Assembly (NCBI GenBank): GCA_914767885.1 | Contig: CAJZBQ010000012.1 | Location: 186,001-250,000, forward strand | Length of the DNA stretch: 64,000 nt | DNA from: Blepharisma stoltei | Lineage: Eukaryota; Ciliophora; Heterotrichea; Heterotrichida; Blepharismidae | Direction of reading: 5' to 3' | In this document: positions 20,011 through 28,862 of the stretch, one piece after another | How the letters are laid out: each line of letters opens with the position of its first letter | How positions within the stretch are numbered: the stretch's first letter is position 1 | Notes under the pieces: generated by a model | Told to the model about the DNA's origin: nothing | What the model saw: only the letters and a program-made list of their open reading frames with translations | Database searches by the model: none | Translations under genes and position numbers: made by a program

Positions 20011-23000
20011 ATGATCGATCTAAAAACGCTATGGTGGCAAGAAGAAACAGAGTTCATCTTCAAATTTCTGTCTAATGTTGTAAAATTAGCAATTATAGTA
20101 GATGGGCTGGCGTTTGTGCTTCATTGAATACTTGGATTTCCCAGCTGAAAGGCAACCTTTATTCCAGTGATGGCATGCCACTTCTTAATTGCTATCCTTA
20201 TTTGAATAAAGCCATGAAAAAAAACAATCCATAAAAGCATTATTCTAATAATCGTTACAGAGTATTGAAATATCATTTTTTTATGTTTTTCTTGAACTTA
20301 TAAAACTGATTCCAGATGCTTATTTGAATTATGCAGTTTATTTACTCGATTCCATGTTCAATTTCCTAGTATAAAGTCAAGATGGCTTTTCAATGCAGTG
20401 ATGATTAATCATATCTATATTTGGCACATACACAATCTGTTAGATAGCAAAAATATAGAATTATCTATTCTTATTCCATTGATGAGGATTCTAATTCTCA
20501 TATTTATGTCAAACAAATGGCATGAATATATATTAAGTGTTTCTTTTGAGCGGTTTTGCGCAAGAAAAGAGCTAGAAACAATGTCGAATAAGCTGAATTC
20601 AATAGCCAGAGCCTGCTTTGATGGGATATTAATAGTCTCCCAATGCGAAAAAATAGATTTTTTGAACAGCAGATTACTGGAACTTTTGGACGCATCTTCA
20701 CATGAGGTCTACTCCATAACGACTATTTTTTTTTGGCCTATTTTTTTTTGGCCTATTTTTTTTGGCCTATTTTTTTTGGCTATTTTTTTGGCCTATTTTT
20801 TTTGGTCTATTTTTTCTGTCGAGGATAATTCATGAAGCTGCTGAGAGACTAAATAATTTATTGGGTAACGGATGTATTTCCTTACACGATTAATATTGAG
20901 TAAATTAAGTGGAAAATCCATACATAAAATGGCCGGACACTAGTGACCCGTCCTTCCGTGGCGGGTGTCCTTATGTATACCGGACATGGTTTTTGGATGC
21001 GGAGAGCTACTCAAGGGGAGAGTTAGCCTCGAGGCGAGAGGCCCAGCCCAATTTCCGCTGATTTTGGGACTTGACCCGGGCAGCAGTTTTTCGCATTTTT
21101 TTGCTAGTAGTGCCGAGGCCCAGACTCGGTGTCCGAAGGAGGCAGGGTGAGTTACCTGCCTAGGCTACTTGGTGGCTTAGCCCCGAATCCCGCAAGGGGT
21201 TGAGTTTTTTCTTGGAGATGATCCAGGAAAGAGGGGAGGCGAAGCTCGACTCAGAACTCAAGGGCGCAAGTCTCTCCAGTTAAAAGGGTCCTCTCACGAG
21301 GGCGATCTGGCCAACCGGAGGCAAAGACTGGCGTAATTTTGGGCGGAAGGCTGAGCTGGAAATGGTGGTGCCCAGCGACAGTCGGCTGACGACTCAATAG
21401 GGCAACCCACTACCGAGAAACCAGGGGTTTCGGCCTGGGCTCAGAGAACCAGTGATGGAAGTACATCCTTTTCGCTCGTGCCAGCACGGCTCCCCAAGGA
21501 GCGCGGAGGAATGCCACGCATGGAAGTAGGGACTATAAAGACACATCTTAAATCTAATTTAATCTAATCTAAGTGGAAAAATCCTAATTAAATTTAAAAT
21601 TCTCGAAATTTAAAAAGTAATGAATTAGCAAAAAAAAAATAGGCCAAAAAAAATAGGCCAAAAAAAATAAGCCAAAAAAAAATAGGCCAAAAAAAATAGA
21701 CCAAAAAAAATTAGGCCAAAAAAAATAGGCCAAAAAAAATTAGGCCAAAAAAAATAGGCCAAAAAAAAAATAGTCTTTATGGAGTAGACCTCGTGTGAAG
21801 GAACCCGTTTGGAGGCAACTTCTGATGGGCTGTACACATTTTTAACTAGAATTGAATACTGCAAAGACAGAAAAGCCTCAACTTTTACTTCATCAAATAA
21901 GCTAATTGATGATATTAATTTTTTATTCAATGACCCACATCAAGAAGAAATAACCCTTGGCATCACACTTATTAATACTTTGCATTTAGAATGAAAAGTA
22001 AGGAGCATTACTTGAGAAGAAAAGCCTGCGATTTTTTTGGTAGTCAGAAATGTAAATAAAATAATTGAATTGGAGAACAATATAGCAAACAATAAATTGA
22101 AAAATTTCATTTTCAGGTCTGCATCACATGAACTTAAAACCCCATTGAATTCTATTATATATTTCACAAAAGAGGTTATGGGAAATCTTATGATTTCACA
22201 GCCTTTAGATGACATGATAAAAAAACTTAAAATTGTTTCGATTTCTAGCAATGTTATGTTAACGCTTATTAATGATCTCCTTGATTATTCAAAAATTTTA
22301 TCGGGCGTTTTTAAAGTTCAAAAGCAATTTTGTGGGCTAAATCTTCTGATTCAGAATGTTTTTGAGCTGATGCAACCACAGTCAGATAGAAAAGGATTAA
22401 TTTTTATAACTCTGTCTTTTGACAAAATTACTTCATTATTTCATTTAGTTAGTTTTGTTCTAGTAATTTAAATTTTAGAATATAGATGCTAAATTATTTA
22501 ATTAGATAAATAATTTTTTTTTCGAAAGTGTAAGTAGAATTGATCCTTCCATCCCAAAAGAAATTTTCATAGATCCTGTGAGATTTGGGCAAATTCTGTT
22601 AAACTTGGTTAATAATGCTGTAAAAAACACAATAAAAGGCAAGATAGAAATTTCTTGTATCATGACCACAAGAAACACTATGAAATGCTGCGTTGAAGAT
22701 ACAGGAATTGGAATTAGCCAGCATATATTAAGCAATATCATTAGCTCTTCTCTCCATTAGCAATCACTATTTTTCTTTCTTATTGAGGGATCTTTTTATT
22801 AAATTTAAAACAATAATTTCCAAAAATTTAAAGTATAAGATTATGTTTTACTCCCATCCTTAAGCGAACAAAATTATTGTAAAAATCTATATTTTTTGAT
22901 CAAAACCTACTCTCTATGAGCGAAAACAATTTTTATTAAAAAAACAGTTGATATATGATAATTAGTGTAATGAATTCTCTAGCTAATTCAGTTAAATTTT

Positions 23001-23991
23001 AAACAGTTTGCATTTAAACATAAATTTTACAAATTAAAGTAATTTTTACCTTCCATTTAACTTTTTAACAGTTAGAAAAAAAATACTATAAAATTTATAT
23101 TAAAAAAAAATTAAATCCCTCCTTGAGGGAATAAAGGTTTTTTGTTCTCTCATAAATGATTGGAGTTAGAATAATAATTAGCTAGATATTTCTTTATATC
23201 AACTATTACTTATATTTCAAACTATTGTATAAACGCTCGGAGTAGTTTTTATATTTTAAAAAATAGAGCTTTCCATTGTTTGCTTGCTCTAGAGAGAGAT
23301 TAAGGATTTTGAATCTAGCAGCATCATATATTCCTGCGCGAAAGAGGTCGGACTTGGCTTAGGAATATCTAACTTGCTAGTTAAGCAATTAGGGGGTAAA
23401 TGCATTAAGGCAAAATCAAAAATGGGTAAAGGCTCTAAATTCAGTTTTGATATAGAGATTTTCGAAGAAAGTATAAATGCATTTGATTTCGAAAAACACT
23501 ATTTTAAGCCTGCCAGCGAAGATATTAACATTGAAATGGTTACCAAAATTAGAGAATTTAAAAAATCTCAAAAGCATGATATTTTGGTTGTTGATGACTC
23601 AGAATTCAATTTACAAATAGTAGCATCTGTTTTAAAGAACTATGAAATGTCTTTTTCAGAAGCCTTAAATGGAAGAATTGCTTTAGAAAAAATAATAGAA
23701 GAAGATCTAAGAAATATTCCTTATAAAGTCGTTATTATGGATTGTGATATGCCTGAAATGAACGGATGAGAAGCCACAAAGCGGATTCATCAGCTGTATA
23801 GTGAAGGAAGAATTAAAAATCTACCGAAAGTTATTGGATATTCAGCCTATACCTCTGATGAAGATATAAAACTCTGCTTTGATAGTGGGATGATTGGGTA
23901 TTTACCAAAGCCTTGTCCTCCTGACGACATAATCAAAGCTATTGTTAAATATTTGTATTATGCTCTATATAAATTCAGCACAATAATATAG
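20011..23991 (+). CDS. HK6: hybrid histidine kinase with three inserts (719 aa after removal)
   Basis: ATG 20011 opens MIDLKTLWWQEETEFIFKFL. The membrane region has many TGA-encoded Trp. A fold-back element cuts the PAS-like region; collapsing its 9-bp duplication gives ELLDATSDGLY in frame. HisKA is SASHELKTPLN. A 124-bp insert (TA 22407 to 22531) restores KGLIFISRIDPSIP, the same length as the paralogs. The N box is LVNNAVKNT and G1 is DTGIGI. A 574-bp insert (TA 22742 to 23316) joins SNIISSIIYSCAKE, followed by a variant G2 (VGLGLGIS). The receiver has ILVVDDSEFN and MDCDMPEMNGW. It extends past the usual KYL stop by 11 residues to TAG 23989-23991. Without duplication-precise loss of the fold-back element the gene is broken. 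Confidence 0.83.
20685..21816. mobile_element. Fold-back element in HK6, carrying a retroposon
   Basis: The element 20694-21807 lies between TTTGGACGC (20685-20693) and TTTGGAGGC (21808-21816). The arms start CTTCACATGAGGTCTACTCC and continue in GGCCTATTTTTTTT arrays, as in the 14208-14914 copy. The interior next to the arms is homologous to that copy but inverted. A GC-rich retroposon (20920-21570) sits in the middle. Losing one repeat length (1123 bp) restores HK6. Confidence 0.82.
20907..21584 (+). mobile_element. SINE-like retroposon nested in the fold-back element
   Basis: The 5' end is CATAAAATGGCCGGACACTA and the 3' tail is AATCTAATTTAATCTAATCT. It is flanked by AAGTGGAAAATCC (20907-20919) and AAGTGGAAAAATCC (21571-21584), differing by one A. 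The body is GC-rich against AT-rich surroundings. The tail type is shared with the element at 35233-35689. Confidence 0.78.
22407..22532. mobile_element. 124-bp IES in HK6
   Basis: AT-rich insert between TA 22407-22408 and TA 22531-22532. Removal rebuilds the conserved IxRIDPxxP segment without changing family spacing. No MITE core is present, and only weak terminal inverted similarity is visible. Confidence 0.72.
22742..23317. mobile_element. 574-bp IES in HK6 containing a decayed family-A MITE
   Basis: The segment between TA 22742 and TA 23316 must go for HK6 to read through. Inside it, 22849-23168 is a decayed family-A copy with cores such as CCTTAAGCGAAC and CTATGAGCGAA and a worn inverted pair near 23118-23158. 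The IES is therefore larger than the MITE, with about 100-150 bp of extra DNA on each side. Confidence 0.78.
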
Positions 23992-24205
23992 CGTATCCAC
24001 GCTGGTAGATCGCTATAATTTCAACGTCTCCCGGGATGATCAGAGGGCTGGTGAAACCCACCCTTGAAATAATAAATCCCCTAAATATGCCATTTAAGAA
24101 GGTTAATTTAGCAAAGATTTGCTTGTTAAACCAACACTCTGATCGTTTCGGGAGATATCAGGATCATAGTGACTCATGAGTGTGGATGAGCTATATTTAC
24201 AGACT
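23986..24205. repeat. Imperfect 220-bp fold-back structure downstream of HK6
   Basis: The left arm TATAGCGTATCCACGCTGG..., including CTCCCGGGATGATCAGAG, pairs imperfectly with the right arm CTCTGATCGTTTCGGGAG...GTGTGGATGAGCTATAT. The arms are about 60 bp at roughly two-thirds identity by eye. It could be an old IES or MITE, or a structured RNA; nothing decides. Confidence 0.5.
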
Positions 24206-24669
24206 GCAAAGCTGTTTCATAAATAAAATGGCATTCGGTTCGAGAGAAATTAGCTTTGCTAATTTTCTCTCCCTCATGGAATTTTATTTATGGGGTTAGG
24301 TTTTCACTCGAGAACTTCTGGACAGCAATAGCGGTTTAACTCTGGGGATAACCAGAGGAACTGCTCCTCAGTCCTCTCAAGATTTCGGGCTTTTACCTCT
24401 CAGCACATCTCCACGGGAAGATGGCCCTCAGGCGGAACACGCGCAGGAGCTGAGTCGAGGCAAGGGCGACAGCATCGCGCCGGGTGAGAAGTGTAGCAAG
24501 GCTGGTGAAGCAGGAGTTGTAGAATGGCTTGGGCAGGACTGACCTGTTCCAAGATGGCTCGCCTACGTCACTAGTTTTGCCATAGGCCCTTTTGGGCTGC
24601 GGCACTAGACACCTTAAACACCAGATAACTAAGTAAGTAAGTAAGTAAGTAAGTAAGCAAAGCTGTTTC
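24206..24669 (+). mobile_element. SINE-1 retroposon with perfect 13-bp duplication
   Basis: The body 24219-24656 is flanked by GCAAAGCTGTTTC at 24206-24218 and 24657-24669. The 5' end is ATAAATAAAATGGCATTCGG with a hairpin to the downstream GGAATTTTATTTAT. The 3' end is six to seven TAAG units. GGTTCGA near the 5' end recalls a polymerase III B box, but an A box is not clear. It is the best full-length copy of this family in the window. Confidence 0.87.
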
Positions 24670-25004
24670 TAATAAATTTGGATATTGGCCATATTTCTTT
24701 GCAGTTAAATTTATAATACACTAGATTAAATGTCAAATAGTTGTTTTATCACTGTAAATAATTCTCCATTTATTTGCACTTAACTATCCCTTTTTAATAG
24801 CGCAAATAGCAATTTTTCCTTAATCAAAGTTTACATATTCATTACTAATTAAGCACTTGTAAAAACAACTAAAGCTACCTCAAATGACTTAAAATTTTAA
24901 ATTGTAACTCCCAGCATTTTGATAATAATCTGGCATAAGCAAGATTATCCATTTTACTCATTAGCTGTGAATCAATAATTAATTTAACAAATATAAGTCA
25001 TTTA
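24670..25004. other. HK7 upstream region
   Basis: AT-rich spacer between the SINE and the HK7 start. No gene or repeat is recognised. Confidence 0.4.
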
Positions 25005-28000
25005 ATGGAAAACTTCCGCAAGTTGTGGTGGGCAGAAGAAATCGATTATCTCTTCAAGCTTTTACTTTATTTCAGCTATGTTTTCGCTTTGGTTTCTATC
25101 GCTACAAGAATTTCAGATGTGATATGAAATTATAATACTCTCATAGAAAACTTTGCTTATATTATCACGCACTCGCTTGGATGCATGACACTGACATTTT
25201 TCAGTGATAAAGGCTGGAAAACAAAGATGTTTGTAGCTTTCGCAGTTACCGAAGTTTATAATACATGCTGTTTTCTTTCGAAACAAATCAATCAAGATTA
25301 CCCTTGCATATTTCAGTCGTTTTCTTTTATTTTAATTACTCAACTTCAAGTTCCTATGGTAAGTAATAAATATATTTTGAATTTATTGCTGCTCAAGTAT
25401 GTTTATATGTGGTTTGTGCATGATATGATATTTAATTCAGCAGCAGCTAATGTTATTCAATTCAATACAATCCTATACTTTTTTGCTATAATTTCTGATA
25501 GCGTCCATGTGTAGGATTCTGTTCCACACGCTGAAAAATCTTTTGCATGTGGAAGCAAGCCAATAAGCAGGCTTCACATGCTAAAAATTTTTTCACGTGT
25601 GGAGCAGAATCCCACACGTGGAACGCTATAAGAAATTATAGCAATAAATTATAGCAATTTTGTTGATGTGCAATGTACATAGTTACTACAAACGAAAAAT
25701 CTCATATGAGCGATTTTTATATTTTAAAGAGCTAGAAGAGTCGAAAGACCGATTTAAGGTTATTTCTCAAGCATTTTCTGATGGAGTTCTTATTTTATCA
25801 GAAGCAAACACTATTGAATTTACCAATGAAAATATTCTGACTTTGCTGCACTGCAGCCAAGACGAAATTTACCGTGAGGTCTCGAAATATGAGTATTGTC
25901 CTGATAAAAAAGTCTCACTCCCCTCCGTGAGAAAACAAAACATTTGGAAAAATCCCTATTTTTTGGGTAAAAACCCGCATTCCGTGAGCGAACAAAAATG
26001 CTTTAAAAAAAAACCCTCTGTGAGGGAACAACTCACGGAAGGGGAGTCAGGATTTAATACCTCAAATTTCCTCATTGATGACATTCACTATGCCTTTCAC
26101 CATTTAGATGCCACAGAAATTACTCTTGGAATCACTCAATTAGGTACTATTAAACTGGAATGAAAAGCCAGAAAAATCGCATGAAAAAACCATCAAGCTC
26201 TCTTTTTAACTGCAAGAAACGTAAACCATATAATTGAGCTTGAAAAAAGAATTGCTGACGACAACATGAAAACTGTTTTATTACGGTCTGTTTCTCATGA
26301 ACTAAGGACACCGCTGAACTCAATCAATTTTTTTGTAAATGAGTTAATTACTAAAGCAATAGATAATAAATCAGAAGACGAAAAAAATAAGCTAAAAATC
26401 ATTGCAATTTCATCGAAATTGATGCTTTCACTTATTGACGATTTACTTGACTACTCAAAAATGTTGGCTGGAGTTTTTGCAGTAAAGAAAACTCCTTGCA
26501 ACTTTAATAATTAATACGATGGTGGTGACGGAATATGTCCTGACGGAGGTCGCACTACTTTGGGCTTCAAAATGATTTTATAGCTTAAACCAAGATTCAA
26601 GCCCATTAACTCTAACCCTTAGCATTACCTTGATCGTCCGTATGAGGTGGGTAAACTTCGGGAGTCCAGTCCAAGTATTAGTTATCCGGATGGTTTTGGG
26701 CTACAGGTCTTTTCCTCCCAGTTCCGATAGACAGTAGTTCTTTATTCCTGGGTATTACTGAGCCTCAAGGTGGTCGACAGGGGGCATTGGCTGACTTTGT
26801 CTCCACAGCACCCGCAAAGACGTACAGCAAGAGGAGGGGTCCTAAACCGTCGAAACTCAGGGATGTCGATGTCGCCCCAGGTCACGTGAGTAGACCGCCT
26901 TTGAGGAACTAGGCAATTGGTTTCCTTCGTTAAGGTGGCGCAGGTGGTCACAAGCGTGCGGAAGCATCAAATCTGGAATGCTTTAAACCCTTTTAATTTT
27001 AATCTTGCAACTTTAAAAATATCCTGATGAATGCATATGAACTCATTAGTTTACAAGCGAGCAAAAAGAACTTAAGCTTGAAAGTTCGAATTGACCCAGA
27101 AATCCCTGAAACTCTTTATACAGATCCACTTAGACTGAGTCAGATAATTCTAAATTTATTAAGCAATGCCTTGAAATTTACTTTGAAAGGATGAATTGAA
27201 ATAAGCTGTGTTCTTTGCAATAAAAATAAATTGAAAATTTATGTAGAAGACACAGGTATCGGAATGGCTGAAGAAGTCAGGCATAGGCTTTTCACAGAGT
27301 TCAGCACGTCCTATATTCCTACTATTAATCCTCAAGGAAGTGGGCTTGGGCTTTGCATCTCTAATATTTTAGTAAAAGTTCTAGGCGGAAAACCTATAAA
27401 AGTTTCCTCTCAGTTAGGAAAAGGCTCTATTTTTCATTTTTCAATAAATATTCATCAAGATAGTCAAGCCAACGAAAAATATGAAAAAGTTGTCACAGTT
27501 GACGATGAACTCGTGGATTTTATTGATATGAATAAATATAAAGAAAAAAGCTCTAAAAAAGCTTTAGATGTGTTGATTGTCGACGACAATGATTTTAATA
27601 GGATTGTTTTGGGCTCAATTTTAGCCCAATACAATATTATGTATGGAGAAGCTTGTGATGGAAGAGATGCTATTAATAAAATTTTATCTTATGAGAAAAG
27701 AGAAAAAATGTACAAAGTTGTTATCATGGACTGTAATATGCCAGAAATTAGTGGCTTTGAAGCCACTCAGCTCCTTCCGGTCATGGGGCTTGGTCATGCT
27801 ATCCCGGAAGTAGGCGGACTGGGTCACCGTGCTTCACGTCGCCAGACTAGGGTTAGAGCTAAGGATTAACTCGTTAGCTCTTGTCGGCTCCTGCCATGCT
27901 CTCCAAATTGGCACTAGCAGTCCCTAGAGGAAAAACCCTTTTTACCCCGTGTCCTATCGGGACTATCCTAGGATCGTCGTTGCTGGACTGGGAGGGAAGC

Positions 28001-28330
28001 CTAGCCAGACACAAACTACCAGTACCCATTCCAGACCTTTCCCTGGCGGATTGGCTTCAGGCCGCAGCAAGGTCCCCAATCTCGCCTCAGTTTCGGGAGA
28101 GGACGGGTCGGTGTCGCCATTTTATTTGTGTAGTGGCTTTGAAGCCACTAAAAAGATTACTAAAAGCACATAGCGATGGAGAAATTAAAAAAATGCCTGC
28201 AATTATTGGGTATTCAGCATATACCTCTGATGAAGATAAAAATGCTTGCTTTGAGTGTGGAATGACAGATTACTTGACAAAGCCGTGCCCCCCAGAGATT
28301 ATAATAAATACAGTGAGAAAGTATTTGTAA
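25005..28330 (+). CDS. HK7: hybrid histidine kinase with four inserts and one frameshift
   Basis: ATG 25005 opens MENFRKLWWAEEIDYLFKLL. A hairpin IES (TA 25474 or 25489 to TA 25652) rejoins the membrane region at ILLMCNVHSYY. A 132-bp MITE sits at KKVS/GFNTSNFLIDD. HisKA is SVSHELRTPLN. A 509-bp insert rejoins TPCNFKNILMNAYEL. The N box (LLSNALKFT), G1 (DTGIGM) and G2 (GSGLGLC) follow, then the receiver with VLIVDDNDFN and MDCNMP. A 382-bp retroposon cuts after ISGFEAT. After it, one extra base is present in the AAAA run near 28161-28166, since ACTAAAAGCACATAGC reaches TAG unless one A is dropped. The C-terminus then reads KAHSDGEIKKMPAIIGYSAY to TAA 28330. With that base removed the length is 707 aa. 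It may be a sequencing error or a real lesion. Confidence 0.82.
25474..25653. mobile_element. Hairpin IES in HK7 membrane region
   Basis: Inverted arms: GCTATAATTTCTGATAGCG at left against CGCTATAAGAAATTATAGC at right, plus inner GGATTCTGTTCCACACG / CGTGTGGAGCAGAATCC. TA 25474 to 25652 (178 bp) gives family-average spacing; TA 25489 to 25652 (163 bp) is also in frame. The right arm has an extra GCTATAATTT repeat. Confidence 0.78.
25916..26049 (+). mobile_element. Short family-A MITE in HK7 at a CA site, in-frame and stop-free
   Basis: The edges are GTCTCACTCCCC and GGGGAGTCAGG, so the repeated dinucleotide is CA rather than TA. The copy keeps the two left cores (CTCCGTGAGAAAACA, TTCCGTGAGCGAAC) and the right inverted pair but lacks most of the body. 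Its 132-bp removal restores KKVSGFNTSNF. It is a multiple of three and has no TAA or TAG in the HK7 frame. Confidence 0.85.
26495..27016 (+). mobile_element. SINE-like insert in HK7 with 13-bp duplication containing TA
   Basis: CTTGCAACTTTAA is present at 26495-26507 and 27004-27016. The GC-rich body starts near ACGATGGTGGTGACGG and ends in TTTTAATTTTAAT. The TA inside the duplication lets TA-to-TA excision (26505 to 27014, 509 bp) restore HK7 exactly. Confidence 0.8.
27749..28149 (-). mobile_element. SINE-like insert in HK7 with 19-bp duplication starting with TA
   Basis: TAGTGGCTTTGAAGCCACT is present at 27749-27767 and 28131-28149. The 5' end is at the right (reverse-complemented CACAAATAAAATGGCGACAC). 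No clear tail is visible at the left. TA 27749 to TA 28131 removes 382 bp and restores GFEATKK. Confidence 0.82.
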
Positions 28331-28862
28331 ATTAGATGACATATAAATTTTAGCATAGCTAAACTTTTTAAAAATAAATAAAATCTATATAATATAAAGC
28401 CAAAGATTTTATAGATAATTGTATAAACAGTACCATAGTTTTCAAGACTACTAATCTATTGAAATTAATAAATTGGTCTGGTTTTATATGTTTAAATAAA
28501 TACTGCGCAAAACAGAATCATGTTTAATTAAGATGATATAAGAATTTTTGTTGATAATAAATGAGTATGCGAATATTTAATATTTTTTAAAATGTCTCTA
28601 TGATTATTATTGTAAAAAGTAAAAGGTGTTTATAATACTAATTTTTGATCTAGAGAGTAAATTAATGGGGCGCTAGATGGAAAATTAAATAATTGGATGT
28701 TTTGGTTTATATACAAGGGAAAAATACTAAATTGGCTTCTGAAAATGTGGGTCAATACAAAAAGTATAAAGAGCCTCGATGATTATTAAAATTATAACTC
28801 TCTCTTCAAATCCGTTAAATTACTGATGCGAAAAAGCAAAAGTTTCTGATTTTTTACATAAA
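28331..28862. other. HK7-HK8 spacer
   Basis: AT-rich intergenic DNA. I see no open frame, element core or retroposon end. Confidence 0.45.

Noticed and set aside
24219-24290. tRNA gene at the 5' end of SINE-1 (GGTTCGA motif)
   Set aside because: No cloverleaf could be built; the flanking bases form a different hairpin. Kept only as a possible B-box-like motif.
24620-24656. Telomere-like repeat (TAAG/AAGT units)
   Set aside because: It is a short tail at the 3' end of a retroposon and is followed directly by its duplication.
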